The notes beneath the pieces were generated by a model, which did no database searches, was not told where the DNA came from, and saw only the letters and a program-made list of their open reading frames with translations. A program made the position numbers and the translations under genes. Of a DNA stretch of 64,000 nucleotides, positions 12,081 to 23,595 are shown piece by piece. How positions within the stretch are numbered: position 1 is the first letter of the stretch; every line of letters starts with the position of its first letter. Source of the stretch: Rhynochetos jubatus (lineage: Eukaryota > Chordata > Aves > Eurypygiformes > Rhynochetidae); assembly GCA_027574665.1 (NCBI GenBank), contig CM050672.1:8478001-8542000 (forward strand), written 5' to 3'.

Positions 12081-14067
12081 GCTGCTCCTGGCGGCAGCGA
12101 GCGCGCTCCTGGGCAAGGTTTCTGAAGCGTTCTGAGTAAAGCGCTGGCAACGCCTTTAAAAATCTGGGTTAAGACACTCTGGATCCCGCTGCATTTTTTT
12201 CCTGTTCCCAGCAGACGGAGAACCCTTGAGGTCCTATCCATACTGGTACGAACTACTGAGCTGAGCACCCCCATACACCAGTGGAAGTACGAATTCTGGG
12301 AAAGTCAGCTAAGCCAAACAGAGCAAATACCTCCAGACAGCTCATTTCGAAGGGAAACGTTCTGCTGATGGAATAATTAGGGCACGGATCGGGAAAAAGA
12401 CGTTGGCTGTTTCTAGAAAGAGGTGCCACTTAGTGGATTTGGCAGGCAAAATCAGACTTTAGAGGGGTGGATTCAAGGAGCGTTAAACCCCGACACTGGA
12501 AATAAATGTTTTGGTTTATATTAAACACTCTGATGGTTTAATTGTTTGTCGTCTTTAGTTTTCTATAACAAATCAGTAACTAAAGTTTGTGTCAGTTGGC
12601 AATAAACTAACTTGTATGACATTCCCCAGCTGGAGACTTCTGGAGTCTCCGTCGGTTGCTCTTGGGAAGAACACGACAGGCAGTAGCTTTTCCTCAGCAC
12701 TCTTCCAGTCGCCCACGATTCGTGACCTGAAGGCACGGGACGCTGCTATCCGAAGCACTCAAGCCCCTTTCGTGTCCAGTGAACCCTTGTAACGCCCCAC
12801 CGGCCTCCGGCAAGCAGCACCGGTGCCACCCGCCACCCTACGCGCCGTGCGGAGCCGCGTGTGCCCTCTCCTGCTGGAGCAAGCGGTGCACGGTCAGTCC
12901 CTACCGCGCCAGCAGGTTCCCCCCTGCCCCGGCGTCGTTCCTCGCCGGGACACCTCCCTCTCTCCAGACACTTCTCCAAAGCCGTGCCAGCCTTCCATCG
13001 TTCCTCGTGTCCCCCTGAGCCGTCCCTGCCCACACGCTGACAGGAGTGACCCCGGAGCTGCACGCGGAATTCAACGCGCGGGGGTGCGCCGCTAATTAAC
13101 GGGAAGAGCTGCGGGGAGCAGGGCGCTAGGGCTGCGCTGCCGTACCCTGACAAAGATGCTCGCGGTCCTCTGGGCCGAGTTTGGAATCAGCTCTGGAAAA
13201 TCCACTCGGGCTTTGACGTAAAAGCCAGATAAATGTCACGAAAGCCGCAGGTGACGCTGCCCAGGGGATGCTGCGGGTGGGCAAGGTGACATGGCCGGAA
13301 AAGGCCGGGCCGTTGCAGGTACAACAGGCTGGGATGTTTCCAGTTGATAATTAACACCGCTGCCCAGCGGACTGCGAAGATCCATGCCAAACACCGTGTA
13401 AATTCCAACCGTGGCCGTGGTCAGCGACGAAGTGAAGCTGGTGGGGGACAGAGCGGAGCCGTACGCAGGCGGAACGGGGCTCACGGAGGATTTTAAAAGC
13501 GCGGCCTGCATTCGAAAGGAGACGGGATGTACAAAACGAGGGATGTTTATTAACAGGGGTGAATTGAGGGAGTGGAAAACCATATAAACGGGTATAAACT
13601 GACTGTGAAAGACCGGGAGGACGTTTCTATCGGAGGAAAGAGTCTTTGGATGTCTTTCCCATTTTGCTAAGCGGGGAAAGGACCCTAAACTGTGTCCAGG
13701 CGGAATGCCCTAAGCTGATGGAAGGGAAGGCTAGCAGGGACCCAAAGGATACGGTGAAGGCAGAAGGGCTCCCGCGGGAGCCAAGCACGGGTAAGGAACT
13801 GGGGTGTCGAGAGCACAGAGCCCATGGTGGCACGAGGGGAAGGAGGAGGATAGCGAACTTCGGGTGGGAGAAGGCGGGAGGTTCAGGTACGGGGATTCCG
13901 GACGCGATTTTGGAGAAGATAACAGATAGGAACTGGGAAAGGGAAAAAAAACCCCGGTACATCTCCTTCGAGGAAGCTGCAGGCGCCGTAGGGAAGGATT
14001 TGGGTCACCAAGGCTCCTGCTACGCATAAAGGTGTGAGAAGGAAGCATCTAGGGCACCGACCGCGTC
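12081..14067. other. Intergenic DNA upstream of ZBTB8A
   Basis: No gene recognised. Composition shifts to GC-rich after about 12780, ahead of the ZBTB8A CpG island. Confidence 0.5.
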
Positions 14068-15030
14068 GCCTCCCGGGCAGCGTGTGGGTGTGGGAAGGGC
14101 GAGCAGCCCCGGCTGCCGGGCGAGCAGGCAGAGGAAGCCGCTGGGCTGCGCCTGCAATCGGTGCGTTGCCCCTTTAATTGTGTCCCCAGCCCTCGGGCGT
14201 CTCTGTCCAACGCCCACGTCAGCAAATACCTTTTGTTTCTCTCACGTTCGGGCTTCCAGGGCTCGGGGCTGCGGGACCAGCGCGTCGCCTTCAGCCACCG
14301 CATCCACCGCCCGCTCCTCCCGGCTCCGCGGCAGCCGCCCGCCGGACCCAGCCGGTAAGAGGCGGCTCCCGCGAGGCGGCAGGCCGGGCAGGGCGCTGGG
14401 GGCGGCGGGCGGAAGCGGCCCCGGAGCGAGCCTTGCCGCGACGGGCGGCGAGGGACGGCCCCGGGCGCCGCAGCCTCGGAGGGCGCCGGGGCCGTGTGCG
14501 GGGGCCCGCGGGCCGCCGCCCCCCCCCGGAGCCGGCCGTTACTCGGGCTGCGGAGCGTCCTCCGCGGGCGCCATTTGCAGCCCCGGGCGCGGCAACAAAG
14601 GGCTGCGCGGGAGCGGGCGGCGGGGGCGGGCGGCGGGGCCGCGCGAGGGGGCGGCGGGGGCGCTGCCGGCGCCGGGAGGCTGCGGGCAGCGGGGGCGGTT
14701 CGGGCTACGGCGGGCGCCCGGCACCGGGCGGCGACAGCATGGCGGGGAGCTGCGGCGGGGCGGGCGGCTCCGGGCTACGCGGGCGGCTGCGGGCGAGGCG
14801 CCCGGCCCGGCCCCGGCCCGGCGGAGGGGAGCGCGCAGGGGCCCGCAGCGCTGGCGGGCGCCGCGGTGCCCGTTGCGGGAGCGGCACCCCGGGAGGCCAT
14901 GCGGCGCCCCGCGCTCTGGCGGGCGGGTCCGGCGCCCTCGGGCGTCCCGGGCTCCCCGTGGGCGAGCGACCAATTCTACCGGGCGTGCGGGTGAGTGACG
15001 GCGGCCTCCGCCAATGGCCGCGGGTACCCG
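14068..15030 (+). promoter_or_regulatory. ZBTB8A CpG-island promoter and non-coding first exon (copy 1 of a duplicated block)
   Basis: Very GC- and CpG-rich block, duplicated at 22365-23195. A likely first exon ends at 14354 (CCCAGCCG|GTAAGA), and a second usable donor is at 14990 (GTGCGG|GTGAGT). Either can splice to the acceptor TTTTTCAG ending at 15403. A core segment at about 14171-14354 includes CCACGTCAGC and a CTTTTGTTTCTCTCACGTT stretch and is almost unchanged in the second copy. A CAAT-like CCAATGGCCGCGGG lies near 15012. Confidence 0.75.
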
Positions 15031-15431
15031 AGCCCGGGGCGGGGGGGCTGCGCCCCGATCCCGTTTCTGGTCCCTTCGTTGGCGAGAGGTTGAGCCCGGC
15101 CGGGGCGATGCGGTAACGGCGGCTCGAGGCGCGGACGCGGTCCCGGGCTGCTGGAGGGCCGCTCATCCCACCGGAGGATGTCCGACGGCTGAGCACGCAT
15201 CCCGCCCTGCATCCCTGGGCTGCGGGGTACCGGGTACCGGGCGCCTGCATCGCTCGGCTTGGGAAGAAGAGTGCGTCGTTGTGCGTGTCGTAATTAAGGG
15301 TATTTGTAGATTGAAACGGGTTATTGCTAAAGATGCCTGTAAAGCGGGGGCTGAGCAGCACGACGCTGAGGTCCAGAGTCTAATTGTTGCCTTTATTTTT
15401 CAGAGCGACGCTGCGTCCCGTCTTTTCTGGC

Positions 15432-17740
15432 ATGGAGATTTCTTCTCACCAGTTCCACCTCTTGCAGCAACTCAACGAGCAGCGCAGGCAGGACTTATTC
15501 TGCGACTGCAATATCCTGGTTGAGGGAAAGGTCTTCAAAGCCCATCGCAATGTGCTCTTCGCCAGCAGCGGCTATTTCAAAATGCTCCTTTCGCAGGGCT
15601 CCAAGGAGACGAGCCAGCCGACGACGGCGACTTTCCAGGCGTTTTCTCCTGACACGTTTACGGTTATTCTAGATTTTATGTACTCGGGGAAACTGTCCCT
15701 CACCAGTCAGAATGTCATCGAAGTCATGTCGGCTGCTAGCTATCTGCAGATGACCGACGTTATCAGCGTCTGTAAAACCTTCATCAAGTCGTCGCTGGAC
15801 ATCAGTGAGAAGGAGAAGGATCGCTACTTCAGTCTGTCAGACAACGACATGAATTCCAACGGCGTGGAGCGACCCTCCCTGTACAGCGCTGGCTGGAGGG
15901 CGGAAAGCAGCCCCCCGCACCCCCACTTAAGTCCAGATCAAGGAACGAGCATGATGGGTGGAAACGCTTGCAGCAATTTCAGCTACTATCCAACTTCTCA
16001 GAGAAGTGCCCAGCAGCAGCTGTCCAAACACGAGCAGAGGCAGGATTCCGTAAAGAAATCCCGGCACCTGGGACTGCAGCAACCTTCCGACATGCCGTAC
16101 TATAAATCAAGCAAACTGGATGACAGGGCTGCCGAGCCCGCTGGCCACGTGGCTCAGGCTGAGGAGCAAGTTCAGCTTGAGACAGACGTTGAACCCCATC
16201 ACGTGGGGTACCAGTACGGGCAGGGGGCGGACGTCATCCCGAGGGGCTTGGCCAAGTCGCAGCAGGAGCGGGAATCGCCCCGGTCTTCTAGTAAATCGAA
16301 GTCTTCCAAGGCAGAGGAGCAGTACGCCAGCATGCCCTCGATTCTGGGCGTCATGGGAAGCTGGGCTGACGGTAAGCGGTGTCGTGCTGTGGGCGCAGAC
16401 ACGTGCGAATGGTCCGCTCCGTCCCCGAGGACACGCGCTCTGCTGAAGGAGCGCACAACAATACACCGCTGTCGTCCAGAAGCGGGGTTTGGAAAGTTTA
16501 AGTCTTGGTTTTTTAATGGTTGTGATGACTGCAGGACCTGGTTTACTAAAACTAGCCTTTCAAAATGCGTAATCGGTAGCGTCTCTGCAGCTTCACCTTG
16601 CAAACCGGTGATCGCTGGGGATAGTTGTAAGCTCATTTGAGCCTCGCTAACGGTCCGCTCCTTTTCCTGTGCTGTGTAATTTATGCAAAACACGAGATCT
16701 TTGTGCGTGAAAAGACCTACGATCCCGTTTTTCAGTAAGCCGTTCGCCGCTCTGCGCGTAGCGTGCCGTTTCCCAGGGCGTTACCTGACGTGTTATGACC
16801 TCATCTTTTCAATCACGTTGTTTCCTGACAGATGATCTGCCCAGGATGAGGTTCAAGTGCCCGTTCTGCACCCACGTGGTGAAAAGAAAAGCAGACCTGA
16901 AGCGTCACCTTCGCTGTCACACAGGAGAGCGCCCGTACCCTTGTGAAGCGTGCGGGAAGAGGTTTAGCAGGCTGGATCACCTCAGCAGCCACTTTCGAAC
17001 GGTACGTATTCCTGGCCGCCGCGTGGTTGGTTTCACGTGTAGCTCTGGCTCGGCTTAATTAAACGCCGTACAAGCGTGTCCGGTTGGGATACTGGCTCCC
17101 GTAACGGAGAGGTAGTAGAACGTTAAGCTGGTTTTGCTGAAGTCGGTTCGAAGCTCGGTTTGTAGGGAAGGGGATGAACCCCTTCGTTAAGCGACGGCTC
17201 GCAGAGGTGCGCTCCGGGCAAGTCCCGTGATGGAGCTGGAGCGGGCAATTACAGCGCCGGCGGCTGTTTCATGTTTACTGGTTGGCGGCTGTCCCTCCCA
17301 GTGAGTTAACCCTACCGTTTGCCGCCACTCCAGCCCCACCTTTTATCATCTTAAACCCCACTTATTTGTGGATCGATTTTCAAATGGCTTCGTTTCGGTT
17401 TTCCCAGATTCATCAGGCCTGTAAGCCCATCTGCAGGAAGTGTAAGCGCCACGTGACCGAGCTAACGGGACAAGTGGTGCAGGAGGGGACGAGGCGTTAC
17501 AGACTCTGTAATGAGTGCCTGGCGGAGGCTGGCATAGACCGCATTCGCATCGACTTGGAGGCCGAAGCACCCCTCGAATTTCCACAAGATGGGGAGAAGG
17601 ATTCCAGGTGGCACTACGCTGAAGACAACAGGTCGGACGTGGAGATCGTGGAGGATGAGTCGAACGACTTGGTCATTCAGCAAGTTGACGACAGTGACGA
17701 TGAAGCAGACGAAAAGGAAGTGAAACCAAACATTAGGTAG
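15432..17740 (+). CDS. ZBTB8A: ZBTB8A, BTB/POZ zinc-finger protein (complete)
   Basis: Nuclear BTB-C2H2 protein, a presumed transcriptional repressor. Coding exons are 15432-16371, 16832-17001 and 17408-17740 (940+170+333 nt, in phase), giving 480 residues. The BTB domain spans about residues 14-120 ([19 protein letters not shown], then [15 protein letters not shown]). A long polar linker ends [14 protein letters not shown]. Two C2H2 fingers follow ([22 protein letters not shown]) and the second is completed across the exon 2/3 junction. Then comes a CRKC..CNEC module and an acidic tail ending KPNIR, as in other vertebrates. The start codon lies 28 nt after the acceptor. The frame is open back to the acceptor, so an N-terminal extension from an upstream exon is possible. 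An intact paralogue lies 8.2 kb downstream on the same strand. Confidence 0.96.
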
Positions 17741-18298
17741 TTGCGAGACAAGAATCAGGAATTCCGTGTAAGAGGGAGAATGTACTGCCTGACCCTAAAC
17801 CCCCACAGCCTCTCACCGTACAGAGCTTCTCTTGAACGGGTCCAGACTTGCATGGATGGATGGACGTGCCGTGGGATCTCCGAGTTTTGCTGTCAGAACA
17901 CCCACACTTTGCTTCATTAGAAATAACCCACCCGTCCGTGACACGACGGCCGGACAAGGAAAGCGAAGCATCGCGTGGGTAACTTCTACAGCAGGCGATG
18001 GGTCACTCCTCAAAGCCTCTTTCCAGGGAGGGAGGTTGAAATACTGTAGAAAAGTCACACAGCGCTGCAAACTGCCCGCTTTTTAGACGTGTGGAGGTGT
18101 GGGGTTTGGATGTGGTATCACCTGGCGATAAGCTGTAAAGCGCACCCCCCGTTGTGACAGGGAGAAGGCAGGTAGGAGGGAAAAGCACGCAACAGTGTTC
18201 TGGCACATTGGTCTGGAAAAGCGTTTTCTTGTAAAGTTTATGGGAATAAGGAGAATCTTTAGCGCATCATTCACTCAAGACCCATTTCTGTTCCAGAA

Positions 18299-18304
18299 AA
18301 TAAA
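18299..18304 (+). terminator. Candidate ZBTB8A polyadenylation signal
   Basis: AATAAA about 560 bp after the ZBTB8A stop codon, inside otherwise featureless 3' flanking sequence. Confidence 0.45.
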
Positions 18305-19834
18305 CACAGGAATGCTAGTCCTAGTCAGCACATCGGAGAGAAGATGAGGATAGATGTGGATCGATAATTGATGCCGGTAGATGCTCTATTTATCTTCGAA
18401 TTGGGGCCTCAGGCTTTGGTACAAGCAGTACTCAAATGCTCTTTTCATTATTATTTCTTTAAGCCTCTGGAAAGCCCCAGACTGACGGGACTGCCCTGCA
18501 TCCGCAGCGTTGCCAGTGGCACTGTCAGCTTCCCCGTGCCAGCGTGGAGGAAACCGCCCGCACACGGTTGCTCCAGCGGTAGTTTTCTCCCTCTGTCCCT
18601 GTTTCATTTGCAGCAGCAGCGGCAGGACAGCGTGTACAGTTTATACACCCTACCCTTAGAGGCGGAACTGCTGGGAGTTCTCCCCTGACCCACCGACTGC
18701 TCTGGTTTGCACTGACCTGTGCTCAGTGGTGAGGTTCAAGATGGAGTGGCTGTCCATCTGTCTGTTCCCAAAGTCGTTCTGTCACCAAGAGAACGTACTG
18801 TTGGCCTTTTTCAGTCTGTCCTTGATGCCAGTGAGAACAAGACGTAGCTCTCCACGTCACGGCTGTGCAGGTTTCCCTGCAGTTAGCCTGCGGAGATGGC
18901 TGATGGTGGGGAAAGTCTGACTTCCGTAACAGAGCGAGCCGCTTTGTGCTGTTCCTCGGTGAGTTGATCCCGCTGTGAACGGGAGGAGCAGCGTGCGCTC
19001 CCGGGGCGCTCTCACTCCGCATTTTCCTGGACGGACCCGCGCGTTGATACAGCCTGCGGCCCCGTGTCGCTGAGCTCCGCGGGTACAGGCTTTGAAAACC
19101 TTTTTGTTTCCTTGTTTATTACAACTTTGTAAGCATGTTTGGCTGAGGCCTGGGGTGATTTACAGAGCAACCCCCTGTATACGCGAGGGAATCTCTTTCC
19201 CAGGGATGGCCGCAAAGTCACTATTTTAGTTGTGTACAAACTGTATAGCCTTATTAGCATCATCGTTACCAGAGCACGCAGCATTGTCGTTCCAGGCTGC
19301 CGACGGGCAGCCCGCAGCCCTCAAAGGGCAGCTCAAGTGCTGCCTCCGAAGCTCGCAGCGTGTCCCCCCCCGACGCGCAGGGCTGTCGGGAAGCAGCCGT
19401 GTTCTAAGGACACGAGAAGTGGTTGTTTTATTGCTCCCACAAAAATTATCCGTTGGCTTAGGGAGGGGCGGGGGGTGGATGGGGGCAGCTTGCAGAAGTT
19501 TCTGATGACCCGTATGAGGACATCTTTTCCAAACAAGACTCGGACTCGCTTGGGGTTTATGTTACACTTTGGTCTGATGTGCAAACAGCTGGGTCGTTTC
19601 TGGGAGCTCATTACTCCTAAAATGCGTGTTATTAAATGGCTGAGAAATATTCCTGAGCAACCTCAACCAGATCAGATCTGGAACAAAGGAATATATAAAA
19701 GAATATGGAATGACTTTGATGGAATTTCAAGAGAAACTGCTTGCTGAAATCAGATTTCATAGATTTTTCCGTTTCCCTTTGCATTAAACAGTATGTGCAA
19801 TACTGTCGTACTGTGGGTGTAATTCTGTTGTAGT
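18305..19834. other. Intergenic DNA, no gene recognised
   Basis: No family-level match was seen. An AT-richer open stretch at about 19500-19747 ends with a stop but has no recognised domain. Confidence 0.4.
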
Positions 19835-20312
19835 GTGGATGGGTGTACGCTCCGCTGGGTTCAGAACTGGCTGGACGCCGGGCCCAGAGAGTAGTGGGGA
19901 TGGAGTTCAGTCCTGCTGGCGGCCGGTCACCAGCGGGGTTTGTTCCCCAGGGCTCAGCGCTGCGGCCAGTTCCCTTTAACAGCTTTATCAATGGCCCGGA
20001 TGAGGGGTACCCGCAGGCAGTTCGAGATGACACCGACCTGGGGGGAGTGTCGATCTGCTGGAGGGCAGGACAGCTCTGCCTGGGGGTCGGGACAGGCTGG
20101 ATCCGTGGGGTCACTGTGTGAGGGGCAACAAGGCCAAGTGCCAGATCCTGCCCCTTGTGTCACAACGACGCCCTGCAACGCTCCAGGCCTGGGGATGAGG
20201 GGCTGGAAAGCTGCCCGGCGGGAAAGGACCCGGGGGTGTTGGTCAACAGCAGCTGAATATGAGCCGGCGTGTGGGCAAGAAGGCCGCTGGCATCAGGAAC
20301 AGTGAAAACCCA
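19835..20312 (+). mobile_element. CR1 LINE fragment (ORF2 3' part), sense orientation
   Basis: Degraded CR1 reverse-transcriptase region. It contains recognisable family phrases such as AACTGGCTGGACGCCGGGCC, TTTATCAATGGCCCGGATGA, AACAAGGCCAAGTGCC and GGGGGTGTTGGTCAACAGC. The reading frame is broken by indels, so it is a dead copy. It seems to lose similarity after about 20312. Confidence 0.85.
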
Positions 20313-20594
20313 CGCAGGGTTGTTCCCACAGAATTTCTTTTACTTAACAGTAAGTGATCAGAACGTGTTGCGTTTCGAACTTTGCCCGGTCGCAAGCAGG
20401 GCACCTGCGTTCATCTTTAAGTGCTAGAGAGGGCTGTGCAGAACTGCTGAATGCTGCGCATACGGGTCCGCTCAGGTTGTTTCTCTCCTGCCACATCACA
20501 CCCCAGCGGTTGCAGTGCAGCACCGAAGGGGATGGTTCTCCTGAAAAGCGTTCCGGACTTGGCCAGACCAAGCCCCGGCTCACCTGATGTTGGT

Positions 20595-20672
20595 GCTGGC
20601 CCTGCTCCTGGGGGAGGTGGGACTAGAGCCACTCACAGCTCCCCTGTGACCAACAGTTCTGTGATTCCTCTC
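20595..20672 (+). mobile_element. CR1 3'-end remnant, sense orientation
   Basis: GCTCCTGGGGGAGGTGGGAC followed by AACAGTTCTGTGATTCC resembles the degraded 3' end of CR1 elements. It may be the end of the same insertion as the fragment at 19835-20312, with unrelated or decayed sequence between. Confidence 0.55.
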
Positions 20673-22364
20673 AAATTGGGTTTTGCTCTAATTGTTTTCT
20701 TCCTTGTACTTCTTTCACCTTCTTCATGTTGCCTTGAATGCTCTTAAATATCACTTCTTACTGCCTGTTTTGATCACTCGCTGGTTTTTGATACATCACT
20801 CTCGTCACGTGCTTTTCCGTCCCCATTTCAGCTGCCAGACACCTCAGGGATGTCCACCTCGAGGGACGTTCCTGTTTTATACCTCTACTTTCTACGCAGT
20901 CCTAGTGTCTTTGTCCCTTTCTCTCCTCTGTCCTTTGTCACTGAACACCTGCCTTTTGCTCGGCTTGTGTTTATCGTTGTATCCACGGTCAAGAGTGAAG
21001 ACAGACTCATCCTCCCGTGTAGTGCCTCACTTTAACTCTCCTTTTTTCTGACGAGCTTGCCATCCTTTCAGAGGCTGAAACACTGAATTAAAAAACACGG
21101 CTCTGTCCCCCTTTTCAGGTATTTCTTACAGAATTCTACCTGCCACATAAACCTATGATTTGTGTGATACTTGATTAGTTTTTCTCCTTTGTTTTCCACT
21201 AAATTATGTAAACTTCTGTGTTTACAGGTAAAAAAAAAAAGGTCACACTTGTCCTTATTTTAAAGGAATGAATCTCCCTCTCCAACCTTTTGGACCACGT
21301 TCCACGCCAATTTAAAGAACTGAGATGTAACAAAAGCGCAAACGCGGGTTTAGCCTGAGGTTTGGAAACATCCGTAAGCCCACAGGTCTCTACCAGAGGA
21401 CAGCCACTGGCTGTAGCATCCTTCCTTCGGTCCTGGCTCTTCAGAAGAAACACTTCATCCTCCAGGACTGTGGGACCCCTCTCGATTTTTCAGCGATAAC
21501 AGGGGAAGAAAATTGCTGTTGAATATAGCATTATTAGGGAATACACTGCATTTCTTCCCTGACGCATCCGGTCGCTGTCAGGTTGGCGCATCACCCAGCC
21601 ATGGCAGTGTCTACCTTTCTTAGGTTTTGGTCCTTAGTCTGCAGAAATACTTGGCCTTGGACTTCAAAGAGCCCGCACAGGGGCTGACGGCACCAACTCC
21701 AGCCCCATTTATTCACACACACACCTCGATTGCACAGACCCAGCTAAGAAAAGCTTGTAATACCATTTAGCTAAGACCCTTTTTCTGTATGTTTTAACTT
21801 AAAAACCCTCCCACATGGGAGTTAACATAGCCTTTCATCATCTTTAACTCCTGAAGTGCAGAGAAGCAGCTTTTTGGCGCATCAAGAATGTCAAACATAG
21901 TAGCAACACAGAAAAGAAGTTACAGGAGCGGCAGGAAAAAGATTTCGTTGTCTCGGCTCAGCCGAGTACTAAATTCCGCACTGATGAAGTTCTGTGCCAC
22001 ACTCTGACCTGACACTTGTATTACCGTGTTCTACCCGAGCCTGCCTTGAGGAGGGGACCTGCACAGCTTCCTTCACAAAATTACTCGGTGATCTCGAGGG
22101 ACAAGATTGAAAGTGACTGGTCTTCTAAGCAGCATCCTTATTCCATTTTCTTTTTCCACACAGAAAGGGGGGGAAAAAAAAAAAGACTATTGTATCGCAC
22201 TCCCACTCACTGTACTTGGGTTTAGGATGCTCTGAATACAAAACTGCCCTGTTATAAAATCGCTGCTGTAGAGGAATGTGATACATCCTGGGCTGCAGAA
22301 CTACCGATGTTTCCCATTCAGGTGGTGCCTGCCTTCCACACACGGCGCTGGCTGGACAGCGGGC
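20673..22364. other. Intergenic DNA between ZBTB8A and the second promoter copy
   Basis: Pyrimidine-rich at 20690-21060 and otherwise AT-richer than the surroundings. Short A runs occur near 21229 and 22176. No gene, RNA gene or mobile element recognised. Confidence 0.5.
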
Positions 22365-23195
22365 TGCCCGGGCAGCGTGCGGGTGCGGATGGCGAGCAGG
22401 CAGAGGAAGCCGGGCGACCTGCAGTCGGTGCGCTGCCCCTTTAATTGTGTCCCCAGCCCTCGGGCGTCTCTGTCCGACGCCCACGTCAGCAAATACCTTT
22501 TGTTTCTCTCACGTTCGGGCTTCCAGGGCTCGGGGCTGCGGGACCAGCGCGTCCACCTTCAGCCACCGCATCCACCGCCCGCTCCTCCCGGCTCCGCGGC
22601 AGCCGCCCGCCGGACCCAGCCGGTAAGAGGCGGACAGGTCGGACCGGGCTCCTGGGCTGAAGGCGGCTAGGAGCGGGATGCTGCGAAGACGTCCCCAGGC
22701 TCCTGGACCCGCGGGCAGCCGCCCCCCCCCCCCCCCCCGCCCCGAGCCGATCGTTACTCGGGCTACGGGGCATCCTCCGCGGGCGCCGCCCCGGGCGCGG
22801 CAGAAAGGGCTGCGCGGGAGCGGGCGGCGGCGAGAGGGGCGGCGGGGGCGCTGCCAGCGCGGGGAGGCTGCGGGCAGCAGGGGCGGCTCGGGCTACGGCG
22901 GGCGCCCGGCACCGGCAGCATGGCGGGGAGCTCCGGCGGAGCGGCGGCAGGGGCTCCGCTAACGCGGGCGGCTCCGGGCGAGGCGTCGGGCCCGGCCCGG
23001 CGGGGGGGAGCGCGCAGGGGCCCGCAGCGCTGGCGGGCACGGTGGTCCCCCGCGGAGCAGCAGCCCACGAGGCCATGCGGCATCCCGGCGCTCTGGTGGG
23101 CGGATCCGGCATCCCGGGCTCCCCGTGAGCGAGCGACCAATTCGGCCGGGCGTGCGGATGAGTGACAGCGGCCTCCGCCAACGGCCGCGGGAGCC
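22365..23195 (+). promoter_or_regulatory. CpG-island promoter and first exon of the second ZBTB8A-like gene (copy 2 of the duplicated block)
   Basis: Second copy of the block at 14068-15030. Positions 22438-22622 match 14171-14354 with only about two differences (A to G, and a G to CA change), up to and including the splice donor CCCAGCCG|GTAAGA (donor at 22623). Further downstream the copies still align but with many indels and a long C run near 22727. The second donor of copy 1 (GTGCGG|GTGAGT) is ATGAGT here at 23158, so it is lost. Confidence 0.8.
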
Positions 23196-23595
23196 CGGGC
23201 CGGGAGGGCGGTACCGCCACTTGCACGTGCAGTGCCGACGCGCTCCGCCGGTACCGGCAGCCCACAAAGGAGCCGTTCAAGGCGCGGGGTCTCCGCTCAG
23301 CCCCGGAACAGACGAGCTACGTGGTTCTGCTCAGTCTGTGAGCCGTTCGTGCCTCCAGCACACGCCGTGACCCTGCCAGGGCCGTTTCTCCTCTCGCGCC
23401 GGTACGCAGGACAGAGGCTGCGGGGAGGTTGGAGTGACACGGGGGATGTGCTAACTTGCACGATTTTCGCCTTCTTAAAAATGGAGCTCGTCCCTTTAAA
23501 GTAGGATTCAGCACCATTGGCTGGGATCGTCACGATGTTGCACTTGTTTTTCACTTTAGAGCAAGACCCGCTGCTGCTTCCCGACAGGAACGGAG

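Noticed and set aside
14084-15116. Long overlapping open frames (up to 312 codons) in the ZBTB8A CpG island
   Set aside because: All frames are open because GC content is very high; composition is Ala/Gly/Arg/Pro with no domain. Only the short 14899-14990 frame is kept, as an isoform idea.
19139-19747. 202-codon plus-strand frame ending in an AT-richer segment
   Set aside because: The last 70 residues look less random than most, but I recognise no family and see no exon signals; it may be an old repeat.
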